Source of the DNA: Microvirga rosea
GTDB lineage: Bacteria > Pseudomonadota > Alphaproteobacteria > Rhizobiales > Beijerinckiaceae
Length of the DNA stretch: 64,000 nucleotides
Direction: 5' to 3'
Assembly (NCBI RefSeq): GCF_020595095.1
Contig: NZ_JAJDOP010000007.1
Location: 62,001-126,000 of the forward strand
The notes under the pieces are model-generated. The model searched no databases and was not told the origin of the DNA. It saw only the letters and a program-made list of their open reading frames with translations. Of this stretch, positions 46,746-55,019 are shown in pieces. Position 1 is the first letter of the stretch. Each line of letters opens with the position of its first letter. The position numbers and the translations under genes were made by a program.

Positions 46746-47753
46746 ATGACGGTGAAGGTCGCGATCAACGGGTTCGGTCGCATCGGACGCAACATCCTCC
46801 GCGGCATCGTGGAGAGCGGCCGCAAGGATATCGAGGTGGTTGCCATCAACGATCTCGGTCCGGTCGAGACGAACGCTCACCTGCTCCGCTTCGACTCCGT
46901 GCACGGCCGCTTCCCGGCGGACGTCTCGGTGGATGGGGACTTCCTGGTCATCAACGGCCGGAAGATCAAGGTCACGGCGATCAAGGATCCGGCGACCCTT
47001 CCGCACAAGGAACTCGGCGTCGATATCGCAATGGAATGCACGGGCATCTTCACCTCGAAGGAGAAGGCCTCCGCGCACCTGACCGCCGGCGCCAAGCGCG
47101 TCATCGTGTCGGCTCCGGCCGACGGCGCCGATCTGACCGTCGTGTACGGCGTCAACCATGACAAGCTGACCAAGGACCACGTCGTCATCTCCAACGCCTC
47201 CTGCACCACGAACTGCCTCGCGCCGGTCGCCAAGGTGCTGCACGATGCGGTCGGCATCGAGAAGGGGTTCATGACGACGATCCATTCCTACACGAATGAT
47301 CAGCCCACCCTCGATCAGATGCACAAGGACCTGTACCGCGCCCGCGCGGCGGCCCTGAACATGATCCCGACCTCGACCGGCGCCGCCAAGGCGGTGGGCC
47401 TGGTTCTGCCCGAGCTCAACGGCAAGCTCGACGGCTCCTCGATCCGCGTCCCGACCCCGAACGTTTCCGTGGTCGACTTCAAGTTCGTCGCCAAGAAGAC
47501 GACCACGAAGGAAGAGATCAACGAGGCGATCAAGCGCGCGGCCGAGCAGGAGCTGAAGGGCGTCCTCGGCTATACGAACCAGCCCAACGTTTCGTCGGAC
47601 TTCAACCACGATCCCCATTCCTCCGTGTTCCACCTGGATCAGACCAAGGTGATGGAGGGCAATTTCGTCCGCGTCCTGTCGTGGTACGACAATGAGTGGG
47701 GCTTCTCGAACCGGATGGCGGACACCGCCGTTGCCTTGGCGAAGCTCATCTGA
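46746..47753 (+). CDS. gap: Glyceraldehyde-3-phosphate dehydrogenase
   Basis: The 335-residue enzyme makes 1,3-bisphosphoglycerate from glyceraldehyde-3-phosphate with NAD+. The Rossmann start [16 protein letters not shown] and the catalytic [10 protein letters not shown] with Cys153 are clear, as is the late [12 protein letters not shown]. It follows tkt by 43 bp and precedes pgk by 11 bp. Length is normal. Confidence 0.98.
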   Translation: MTVKVAINGFGRIGRNILRGIVESGRKDIEVVAINDLGPVETNAHLLRFDSVHGRFPADVSVDGDFLVINGRKIKVTAIKDPATLPHKELGVDIAMECTGIFTSKEKASAHLTAGAKRVIVSAPADGADLTVVYGVNHDKLTKDHVVISNASCTTNCLAPVAKVLHDAVGIEKGFMTTIHSYTNDQPTLDQMHKDLYRARAAALNMIPTSTGAAKAVGLVLPELNGKLDGSSIRVPTPNVSVVDFKFVAKKTTTKEEINEAIKRAAEQELKGVLGYTNQPNVSSDFNHDPHSSVFHLDQTKVMEGNFVRVLSWYDNEWGFSNRMADTAVALAKLI

Positions 47754-47764
47754 GGGAGGCTTTC

Positions 47765-48955
47765 ATGACCGCCTTCCGCACCCTCGATCAGGCTGACGTC
47801 AAAGGAAAACGCGTTCTCGTCCGGGTGGACCTCAACGTCCCCATGGAGAACGGCAGAGTGACGGATGCGACGCGCATCGAGCGCGTCCTTCCGACCATCC
47901 AGGAAATCGCCGAGAAAGGCGGGCGGGTCATCCTGCTCGCCCATTTCGGAAGGCCGAAAGGCCGCGACGCCAAGGACTCCCTGAAGCCGGTTGCGGAGGC
48001 GCTCGCACAGCACCTCGATAAACCCGTCGCGTTCGCCGATGATTGCATCGGCGAACCGGCCGCCCAGGCCGTTTCGGCTCTCAAGGACGGCGAGGTTCTG
48101 CTCCTGGAAAACACCCGCTTCCATGCGGGCGAGGAGAAGAACGACAAGGATTTCGTCGCGGAGCTGGCCAAGCTCGGCGATCTTTACGTGAACGACGCGT
48201 TCTCGGCCGCGCACCGCGCCCATGCGTCGACGGAGGGCCTCGCCCATGTGCTGCCGGCCTATGCGGGACGCACGATGCAGGCGGAACTCGATGCCCTGAC
48301 CAAGGGCCTCGAGGCTCCGCAGCGGCCCCTCGTGGCCATTGTCGGCGGAGCCAAGGTCTCCAGCAAGATCGATCTGCTCGAAAATCTCGTTCAGAAGGTC
48401 GACGCCCTGGTGATCGGCGGCGGGATGGCCAACACCTTCCTGCACGCCACGGGCCTTACCGTCGGCAAGTCCCTGGCCGAGAAGGAGCTGGCGGCCACGG
48501 CGATGCGCATCATCGAAAAGGCCCGCGATGCCAACTGCGCCATCATTCTGCCGGTCGACGGCGTCTGCGCCTATGAGTTCAAGGCAGGCGCTCACAACCA
48601 GACCTACGGCATCGACGCGATCCCGGAGGATCAGATGATCCTCGATGTGGGCTCCCAGTCGGTGGAACGGGTCAACGCGGCGATCAACGACGCCAAGACG
48701 CTGGTCTGGAACGGCCCGCTCGGCGCCTTCGAGATCGCTCCCTTCGACCAGGGCACGGTCGCGGCGGCCCGCCATGCCGCCGCGCGGACAAAGGAAGGCA
48801 AGCTCGTCTCGGTGGCGGGCGGCGGCGATACGGTGGCGGCCCTCAACCACGCTGGCGTTGCCGAAAGCTTCACCTATGTATCAACGGCAGGCGGTGCTTT
48901 TCTCGAGTGGCTCGAAGGAAAGTCGCTGCCGGGTGTTGAAGCTCTGAGAGCTTAA
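47765..48955 (+). CDS. pgk: Phosphoglycerate kinase
   Basis: The 396-residue enzyme transfers phosphate from 1,3-bisphosphoglycerate to ADP. The N-terminus [27 protein letters not shown] is the family signature, followed by [20 protein letters not shown] and the C-terminal Gly-rich hinge [18 protein letters not shown] 47765 has GGGAGG 5 nt upstream; the frame is open further but runs into gap. Length is normal. Confidence 0.98.
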   Translation: MTAFRTLDQADVKGKRVLVRVDLNVPMENGRVTDATRIERVLPTIQEIAEKGGRVILLAHFGRPKGRDAKDSLKPVAEALAQHLDKPVAFADDCIGEPAAQAVSALKDGEVLLLENTRFHAGEEKNDKDFVAELAKLGDLYVNDAFSAAHRAHASTEGLAHVLPAYAGRTMQAELDALTKGLEAPQRPLVAIVGGAKVSSKIDLLENLVQKVDALVIGGGMANTFLHATGLTVGKSLAEKELAATAMRIIEKARDANCAIILPVDGVCAYEFKAGAHNQTYGIDAIPEDQMILDVGSQSVERVNAAINDAKTLVWNGPLGAFEIAPFDQGTVAAARHAAARTKEGKLVSVAGGGDTVAALNHAGVAESFTYVSTAGGAFLEWLEGKSLPGVEALRA

Positions 48956-49008
48956 GCCACGGTTCAGTTTCGGCGCGCTTGAGTAGCGCGCCCAATCAGG
49001 AGGAAGAG

Positions 49009-50097
49009 ATGGCGCGCATTACCTTGAGGCAGCTTCTGGATCACGCCGCCGAGCATGATTACGGCGTGCCTGCCTTCAACATCAACAACATGGAGCAGGC
49101 GCTGGCCATCATGGCGGCGGCCAGCGAGGTGGATGCGCCCGTCATCATCCAGGCCAGCCGCGGCGCGCGCTCCTATGCCAACGACGTCATGCTCAAGCAC
49201 ATGATGGACGCGCTGACGGAGATCTATCCGCAGAACCCGATCTGCGTGCACCTCGATCACGGCAACGAGCCCGCCACCTGCATGACGGCGATCCAGGCCG
49301 GATTCACCTCGGTGATGATGGACGGCTCGCTGAAAGCGGACGGCAAGACCCCGGGCGACTGGGACTACAATGTCGGCGTCACCCGGAAAGTGGTCGAGAT
49401 GGCTCATCTCGGCGGCATCTCGGTGGAGGGCGAGCTCGGCGTGCTCGGATCGCTGGAGAGCGGCATGGGCGAGGCCGAGGACGGCCACGGAGCGGAGGGC
49501 AAGCTGTCCCACGACCAGCTCCTGACCAATCCGGACGAGGCGGTGAAGTTCGTGGCCGAGACCAAGGTCGACGCCCTCGCCATCGCCATGGGCACCTCGC
49601 ACGGCGCCTACAAGTTCACCCGCAAGCCGGACGGCGACATCCTCGCGATGCATGTCATCGAAGAGATCCACCGCAAGCTTCCGAACACCCATCTGGTGAT
49701 GCACGGCTCCTCGTCGGTGCCGCAGGATCTTCAGGACATCATCAACCAGTATGGCGGCCAGATGAAGCCGACCTGGGGTGTGCCGGTGGAGGAAATCCAG
49801 CGCGGCATCAAGCACGGCGTGCGCAAGATCAACATCGACACCGACAACCGCATGGCGATGACCGGTCAGATCCGCAAGATTCTCACGGAGAATCCTGGCG
49901 AATTCGACCCGCGCAAATATCTGAAGCCCGCCATGGAGGCGATGACCAAGCTCTGCAAGCAGCGCCTCGAGGAGTTCAACACCGCCGGTCAGGCCTCCAA
50001 GATCAAGCGGGTCTTCACCCTCGCCGAGATGGCCAAGCGCTACGCGTCGGGCGAACTCGACCCGACCTTCAGCGCGAGCCGGCAGGCCGCCGAGTAG
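49009..50097 (+). CDS. fba: Class II fructose-1,6-bisphosphate aldolase (Calvin-cycle subtype)
   Basis: The 362-residue zinc aldolase cleaves or forms fructose-1,6-bisphosphate. [27 protein letters not shown] is the N-terminus typical of the CbbA/FbaA subtype. Zinc and catalytic motifs are ICVHLDHG (His81, Asp83, His84), [18 protein letters not shown] and the phosphate loop [17 protein letters not shown] precedes ATG 49009 closely. No Rubisco or other Calvin genes are adjacent. A strong terminator follows. Confidence 0.96.
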   Translation: MARITLRQLLDHAAEHDYGVPAFNINNMEQALAIMAAASEVDAPVIIQASRGARSYANDVMLKHMMDALTEIYPQNPICVHLDHGNEPATCMTAIQAGFTSVMMDGSLKADGKTPGDWDYNVGVTRKVVEMAHLGGISVEGELGVLGSLESGMGEAEDGHGAEGKLSHDQLLTNPDEAVKFVAETKVDALAIAMGTSHGAYKFTRKPDGDILAMHVIEEIHRKLPNTHLVMHGSSSVPQDLQDIINQYGGQMKPTWGVPVEEIQRGIKHGVRKINIDTDNRMAMTGQIRKILTENPGEFDPRKYLKPAMEAMTKLCKQRLEEFNTAGQASKIKRVFTLAEMAKRYASGELDPTFSASRQAAE

Positions 50098-50130
50098 GTC
50101 ATCAGGCTTTCGCCTCAATCCCATCGCAGA

Positions 50131-50158
50131 ACGGGGCCTCGCAAGATGGCCCCGTTTT
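50131..50158 (+). terminator. Intrinsic terminator after fba
   Basis: ACGGGGCC (50131-50138) and GGCCCCGT (50147-50154) form an 8-bp stem with an 8-nt loop followed by four T residues (50155-50158). It ends the tkt-gap-pgk-fba unit. Confidence 0.88.
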
Positions 50159-50199
50159 CGTTATGGGGATGTCTGGACCTTCTGAAGAATCCGAGAACC

Positions 50200-50850
50200 A
50201 TGGCAGAGCCCTCCGCCCGTCTTTACCTCGTCACTCCCCTCCTGACGGACGCCTCCCTTGCGCCGCGCCTGGCGGAAGCCTGCGCCGGCGGCCAGGTGGC
50301 GGCCGTGCTGCTGCGCCTCGGCTCCGCCGACGAGCGCAGCCTCATCAACCAGGTGAAGGCCCTTGTACCTTCCGTTCAGGAAGCCGAGGCGGCCGCCGTC
50401 ATCGCCGTTGAGGGCGAGGCGGACCTCGCGGCGATCGCGGCGCGCGGCGGGGCGGACGGCATTCACCTGTCAGGCAGCAGCGGCCGCATCAAGGAGCTGC
50501 GGGACCGTCTGAAGACCGAACGGGCCATCGGCGTCGGCGGGCTCCGGACCAAGGACGACGCCATGACCATGGGCGAAGCCGGGGTCGATTACCTGATGTT
50601 CGGGGAGCCGCGACCGGACGGGTCCCTGCCGTCCCTCGACACCGTGGTCGAACGGGCATCCTGGTGGGCCGAAATTTTTGAAACCCCTTGCGTGGTCTTT
50701 GCCCCCACCATGGAAGCCGTGACGACCCTTGCGGGCACCGGAGCCGAGTTCATCGCCCTCGGGGATGTCGTCTGGTCCCACCCGGAGGGGCCCGGCAAGG
50801 CCGTCGCGGAGGCCGCGACGCTGATCACGGCGCAGGAGGCCTTGTCCTGA
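50200..50850 (+). CDS. Divergent ThiE-like (thiamine phosphate synthase fold) protein
   Basis: The 216-residue protein has the TIM-barrel outline of ThiE: RLYLVTPLL at the start, AAVLLRLGSADERSL, GADGIHLSGSSG, GEAGVDYLMFGEPRPDG. Key catalytic positions differ: the usual [QR]-x-R-x-K in the second motif is LRLGS, the GVS-H loop reads GVGGLRTKDDA, and the last P-[VI]-x-AIGGI strand reads PCVVFAPTMEAV. It therefore may not make thiamine phosphate. ATG 50200 is used because an earlier frame overlaps the terminator. It overlaps the next gene by TGATG. Confidence 0.8.
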   Translation: MAEPSARLYLVTPLLTDASLAPRLAEACAGGQVAAVLLRLGSADERSLINQVKALVPSVQEAEAAAVIAVEGEADLAAIAARGGADGIHLSGSSGRIKELRDRLKTERAIGVGGLRTKDDAMTMGEAGVDYLMFGEPRPDGSLPSLDTVVERASWWAEIFETPCVVFAPTMEAVTTLAGTGAEFIALGDVVWSHPEGPGKAVAEAATLITAQEALS

Positions 50851-51746
50851 TGCGTATCGCCCTGTGCCTCGCGGCCCTGCTGATCGGCGGGTCGGCGACG
50901 ATGGCCCATGCGGAACCCGATCTCGCCTTTGGGGCGTATCAGCGGGGGCAGTATCTCTTGGCCTTTCGTGAAGCGACGTTGCGGGTCGAGAAGAACAAGA
51001 ACGACGCTCCCGCCATGACCCTGCTGGGGGAACTCTACAATCAGGGACTCGGCGTTCCCTTGAGCCCCGAGAAGGCGGCGGATTGGTATCGCCTCGCCGC
51101 GGAGCGCGGGGATGCCCATGCCCTCGCCTCCCTCGGGCTGATGGCTCTCGACGGGCGCGGCATGAAGAAGGACCCGGCTCAGGCGCGGACATGGCTTGAA
51201 CAGGCCGCCGCCAAGGACGAGCCGGTGGCATCCTACAATCTCGCCCTGATGCTTCTGACGACCGGCAGCGACGCCGAGCTGGCCAAAGCCGCGGCCTTGC
51301 TGCGGCAGGCCTCCGACGCGGAGGTTTCGGACGCCCAGCATGCCCTGGGGGTGCTCTATCTCCAGGGTCGCGGGGTAACGCGCGACGCGGCCCAGGCGGC
51401 GCATTATTTCGAGCGCGCCGCCCGCAACGGAAGCTCGATCGGCGAGGTCGAATACGCCATCCTGCTCTTCAACGGCGAGGGCATCACGAAAAACGAATCC
51501 AGGGCGGCCCGGTATTTCCGCAGCGCGGCCGCGAAAGGCAATGCGATTGCGCAGAACCGTCTCGCCCGCATGCTCGCGGCCGGCCGGGGCGTGCCTCAGA
51601 ACAAGGTCGACGCGGCGGCTTGGCATCTTCTGGCTTCGGCACAGGGGCTGAAGGACCCTTGGCTCGACGACGCCCTGAAGGATATGACGGCCGACGAGAA
51701 GACCCGTGCCGAGAAGGTCGCGGCGGAGCGCCTCGGCGCCCGGTGA
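50850..51746 (+). CDS. Sel1-repeat (TPR-like) secreted protein
   Basis: The 298-residue protein has a signal peptide (IALCLAALLIGGSATMAHA) and six or more Sel1-like repeats of about 36 residues, for example GELYNQGLGVPLSPEKAADWYRLAAERGDA, LGVLYLQGRGVTRDAAQAAHYFERAARNG and the like. Such solenoids act as adaptors. ATG overlaps the previous gene's TGA (TGATG), so it is coupled to the ThiE-like gene. The substrate or partner is unknown. Confidence 0.9.
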   Translation: MRIALCLAALLIGGSATMAHAEPDLAFGAYQRGQYLLAFREATLRVEKNKNDAPAMTLLGELYNQGLGVPLSPEKAADWYRLAAERGDAHALASLGLMALDGRGMKKDPAQARTWLEQAAAKDEPVASYNLALMLLTTGSDAELAKAAALLRQASDAEVSDAQHALGVLYLQGRGVTRDAAQAAHYFERAARNGSSIGEVEYAILLFNGEGITKNESRAARYFRSAAAKGNAIAQNRLARMLAAGRGVPQNKVDAAAWHLLASAQGLKDPWLDDALKDMTADEKTRAEKVAAERLGAR

Positions 51747-51824
51747 GCTGCAACCCTTGACCTTCGCTCCCACCCGTGGTCCATCCGGATCACATTCCCC
51801 CGCCCATTTCAGGACCGTCCGCCC

Positions 51825-52619
51825 ATGATCCGCTCGCCTCTCATGACCGTCATGACCGATGCCGTAATGAAGGCGTCGCGCTCGCTCAAGCGCGACTTCG
51901 GCGAGGTGGAAAACCTGCAGGTGTCCCGCAAGGGCCCGGGCGATTTCGTTTCCGCCGCCGACCGCAAGGCCGAGAAGATCCTGCGCGAGGCTCTCGAAAA
52001 GGCCCGTCCCGATTACGGTTTCGTGATGGAGGAGAGCGGAGTCGTCGTAGGCAAGGATCAAAGCCACCGCTGGCATATCGATCCGCTCGACGGGACCACG
52101 AACTTCCTCCACGGCCTGCCCCATTTCGCGCTCTCGGTCGGCCTCGAGCGGGACGGCCAGGTGGTGGCGGGCGTGATCTACGATCCGGCCAAGGACGAGC
52201 TTTTCATCGCCGAGAAGGGCAAGGGCGCCTATCTCAACAACCGCCGCATTCGCGTCGCGGCCCGCAACGACATGGCGGACGCCGTGATCGCCTGCGGCCT
52301 GCCCCATATCGGCAAGGGCGACCACGGCCTGTTCCTGCGCGAATCATCCGTCGTGATGGGCTATGCGGGCGGCATGCGCCGCTGGGGTGCGGCTGCCCTC
52401 GACCTCGCCTACGTGGCTTGCGGCCGCCTCGACGCCTATTGGGAGCGCGGGCTGAATTCCTGGGACGTGTCGGCGGGCATTCTCATGATCCGCGAGGCCG
52501 GCGGCTTCATTTCCGACGCGGACGGCGGTCCCAATCCGCTTGCGACCGGAAGCGTGGCCTGCGGAAACGAAGTTCTGCATCGGGAGCTGCTCGCGCTCTT
52601 GAAGAAGTCAAAAAGCTGA
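51825..52619 (+). CDS. Inositol monophosphatase family protein (SuhB-like)
   Basis: The 264-residue metal-dependent phosphatase has the metal motifs GFVMEESG (Glu69/70), WHIDPLDGTTNFLHG (Asp86 and Asp89) and WDVSAGILMIREAGG near residue 212. Substrates of the family are myo-inositol-1-phosphate and related sugar phosphates; SuhB also modulates rRNA transcription in E. coli. It lies 78 bp downstream of the Sel1 gene. Confidence 0.94.
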   Translation: MIRSPLMTVMTDAVMKASRSLKRDFGEVENLQVSRKGPGDFVSAADRKAEKILREALEKARPDYGFVMEESGVVVGKDQSHRWHIDPLDGTTNFLHGLPHFALSVGLERDGQVVAGVIYDPAKDELFIAEKGKGAYLNNRRIRVAARNDMADAVIACGLPHIGKGDHGLFLRESSVVMGYAGGMRRWGAAALDLAYVACGRLDAYWERGLNSWDVSAGILMIREAGGFISDADGGPNPLATGSVACGNEVLHRELLALLKKSKS

Positions 52620-52722
52620 TATTTCTGTTCGTGGCACCAAGGGATTTTGCGGCAACGCTTGATCCTGCCACCCCGTCCGGTCACATTAGAACGGTCGAGA
52701 GGCCTCAGCGAGCAGGATCCAG

Positions 52723-53688
52723 ATGGACGATCAGACCCTTACCCCACCGCGGATCTACCTTATCCGCATGGCGGTTTTCCTGATCCTGGCAGGGTTTGTC
52801 GCCTTCATCCTCTACAAACAGGTCTGGAACGCCTTCATGGCCAATCCGGGCCTCAACAGCCTGATCATCGGCGTGATGTTCATCGGCATCATCCTTGCCA
52901 TCCGTCAGGTATGGCGCCTGTTTCCCGAGGTGCGCTGGGTCAACACCCTGCGCCAGACGGAAGAAGGGCTCATTCAGCCGACCACGCCGGTTCTCCTCGC
53001 GCCCCTTGCCGCCTTCATCAGCAACCGCTCCTCCCAGTCGCTGCTGTCCGTGGCCGCCACCCGTTCGCTTCTGGATTCGATCGGGGCGCGCCTCGACGAG
53101 AGCCGTGAGATCCTGCGCTATCTCGCGGGCCTGCTCGTCTTTCTCGGCCTGCTCGGCACGTTCTGGGGCCTCATCGATACGGTGGGCTCCGTCGGCCGCA
53201 TCATTTCGTCCCTTCGCACCGGCCAGGATACGGCGGTGCTGTTCGACGAGCTGAAGAACTCCCTGGCCGGACCGCTCCAGGGCATGGGGCTGTCGTTTTC
53301 GGCCTCCCTGTTCGGCCTCGCCGGCTCCCTGGTGCTCGGCTTTCTCGACCTTCAGGCCGGGCAGGCGCAGAATCGCTTCTATACGGAGCTGGAGGACTGG
53401 CTCGCCACCTCCACCACCGACATACAGCCCGACTCGCCCTTGCGGACCGGCGCGATGCCCAACGACATCACCGTGGCACTCAACCGGCTGACCGCCGCGG
53501 TCAACGACGGTGCGAACGGACGGGCGTCGACCCAGGCCATGGCCAACCTGGCCGAGGGCGTCCAGGGTCTCGTGCAGCACATGCGCGCCGAGCAGCAGAT
53601 GATCCGCGACTGGGTGGAAGCCCAGGCCGCCCGCGAGAAGGAACTCAAGCAGGTCCTGGACCGTCTCTCCCGCGAAAGGCTGCCCTGA
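52723..53688 (+). CDS. MotA/TolQ/ExbB-type proton channel protein
   Basis: The 321-residue inner-membrane protein has transmembrane segments near residues 14-32 (LIRMAVFLILAGFVAFILY), 45-62, 130-152 (LVFLGLLGTFWGLIDTVG) and 185-210, with the TolQ/MotA style FLGLLGTFWGLI and FSASLFGLAGSLVLGF. A cytoplasmic tail follows. It is paired with a MotB/OmpA-like gene that begins inside its stop (TGATG). It is a stator-like pair outside any flagellar context, common in Rhizobiales; function unknown. Confidence 0.9.
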   Translation: MDDQTLTPPRIYLIRMAVFLILAGFVAFILYKQVWNAFMANPGLNSLIIGVMFIGIILAIRQVWRLFPEVRWVNTLRQTEEGLIQPTTPVLLAPLAAFISNRSSQSLLSVAATRSLLDSIGARLDESREILRYLAGLLVFLGLLGTFWGLIDTVGSVGRIISSLRTGQDTAVLFDELKNSLAGPLQGMGLSFSASLFGLAGSLVLGFLDLQAGQAQNRFYTELEDWLATSTTDIQPDSPLRTGAMPNDITVALNRLTAAVNDGANGRASTQAMANLAEGVQGLVQHMRAEQQMIRDWVEAQAAREKELKQVLDRLSRERLP

Positions 53689-54716
53689 TGCCTGTCGCGA
53701 GCACAGGGGGGCGCCGCCGGAGCCGGCAGGGCCAGCTGAATTACTGGCCCGGCTTTGTCGATGCGCTGTCGACCCTGCTCCTGTCCATCGTCTTCCTGAT
53801 CTCGGTTTTCATGGTCGGGCAGTTCTTCCTGTCCAGGGAATTGTCGAGCCGCGACACGGTTCTGGACCGCCTGAACCGCCAGATCGCCGAGCTGACGGAC
53901 CTTTTGGCGCTCGAGAAATCGAGCCGCCGCACCAGCGAAGAAAACCTGACGGCTCTTCAGAGCACCCTCAGCGCCGCCGAGGCCGACCGGGCGCGGCTCC
54001 AAAGCCTGATCGAGAGCGGCGGCGACGTTCAGGCCAAGGCGGGCGAGCTCAACACGGCCCTGGAGGCCGAGCGCCAGGCAACCGGCCGGGCCTTGAGCCA
54101 GGTGGAGATCCTGAACCAGCAGATTGCCGCCATGCGCCGCCAACTCGCCGCCCTGGAGGAAGCCCTTGCGGCGTCCGAAAGCCGAGACAAAGAAAGTCAG
54201 GCGCGGATCGCCGACCTCGGCAGCCGCCTCAACGTGGCGCTCGCGCAGCGTGTCCAGGAGCTGGCCCGCTACCGCTCCGATTTCTTCGGGCGTCTCAGGC
54301 AGATCCTGGGGACCCGGCCCGACGTGCGGATCGTGGGCGACCGGTTCGTATTTCAGTCCGAGGTCCTGTTCCCGGCCGGCCAAGCCAATCTGAAGCCGGA
54401 AGCGTCCGATGAGATCGATCGGATCGCCAGCGCCCTCGTCGAGCTGCAAAGACAGATTCCGCCCGATATTCCCTGGGTGGTCCGCGTGGACGGCCATACG
54501 GACGCACGCCCGATCGCCACGTCGCAATTCCCGTCGAACTGGGCCCTCTCGGCGGCGCGTGCGATTGCGGTCGTCCAGGCCCTCGCGGCCCGGGGCGTCC
54601 ATCCGCAACACCTGCTCGCGGCGGGCTTCGGGGAATACCAGCCGCTGGATCTCGGGACGACCGAGGAAGCCCATGCCCGCAATCGCCGGATCGAGCTGAA
54701 GCTGACGGAGCGCTAG
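53688..54716 (+). CDS. MotB-like protein with OmpA peptidoglycan-binding domain
   Basis: The 342-residue protein has one N-terminal transmembrane helix (about 22-44: GFVDALSTLLLSIVFLISVF in part), a long coiled coil (about 50-190, with leucine heptads) and a C-terminal OmpA-C domain containing VDGHTDARPIATSQFPSNW and LSAARAIAVVQ, the peptidoglycan motif. This is the layout of MotB-type stators. With the upstream MotA-like gene it forms a proton-powered device. It has no flagellar neighbours. Confidence 0.9.
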   Translation: MPVASTGGRRRSRQGQLNYWPGFVDALSTLLLSIVFLISVFMVGQFFLSRELSSRDTVLDRLNRQIAELTDLLALEKSSRRTSEENLTALQSTLSAAEADRARLQSLIESGGDVQAKAGELNTALEAERQATGRALSQVEILNQQIAAMRRQLAALEEALAASESRDKESQARIADLGSRLNVALAQRVQELARYRSDFFGRLRQILGTRPDVRIVGDRFVFQSEVLFPAGQANLKPEASDEIDRIASALVELQRQIPPDIPWVVRVDGHTDARPIATSQFPSNWALSAARAIAVVQALAARGVHPQHLLAAGFGEYQPLDLGTTEEAHARNRRIELKLTER

Positions 54717-54752
54717 CGGGTCCGGCTCACCGGCAGCTCAGTGGCGGCCGGC

Positions 54753-54935
54753 TCAGTGGTTCTTGCCCAGCGCCTTCGCGACATCGGCGACCTGAACGCC
54801 GACCCGCTTGACCGTGTCCATCAGCTCCTGCCGGGATACGCTCCACTTGTCGGTCCAGTAACGGACCTCCCAGTCCTCGTGGATATTGATCCGGGAGGCG
54901 TCCTGCGGGTGCCGTTTGTTCAGACTGTCAGCCAT
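54753..54935 (-). CDS. DUF3606 domain protein
   Basis: The 60-residue protein reads MADSLNKRHPQDASRINI... and WEVRYWTDKWSVSRQELMDTVKRVGV, the DUF3606 pattern common in Rhizobiales. ATG 54935 has AGGAG 6 nt upstream, so the longer frame to 55001 is not used. It is convergent with the MotB-like gene. Function unknown; likely small cytoplasmic protein. Confidence 0.85.
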   Translation of the reverse strand: MADSLNKRHPQDASRINIHEDWEVRYWTDKWSVSRQELMDTVKRVGVQVADVAKALGKNH

Positions 54936-55019
54936 CCTGATCTCCTGACGCTGCATGGACCGGCGGGTGTGCCGGCGCCCATTATCAACTTCCGGAGCCA
55001 AGGTTCGGTTCGATTTCGC

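Noticed and set aside
44213..46849. Long antisense frame across the transketolase gene
   Set aside because: It is the complement of a strongly conserved enzyme and has no motifs of its own.
44687..50097. Calvin-cycle operon
   Set aside because: The order tkt-gap-pgk-fba and the aldolase subtype recall cbb clusters, but no Rubisco, phosphoribulokinase or cbbR gene is present; the same set serves glycolysis and the pentose phosphate pathway.
52723..54716. Zorya anti-phage system
   Set aside because: Only a ZorA/ZorB-like motor pair is present, the MotA-like protein lacks a long tail, and no ZorC, ZorD or ZorE gene lies nearby; the neighbours are housekeeping genes.
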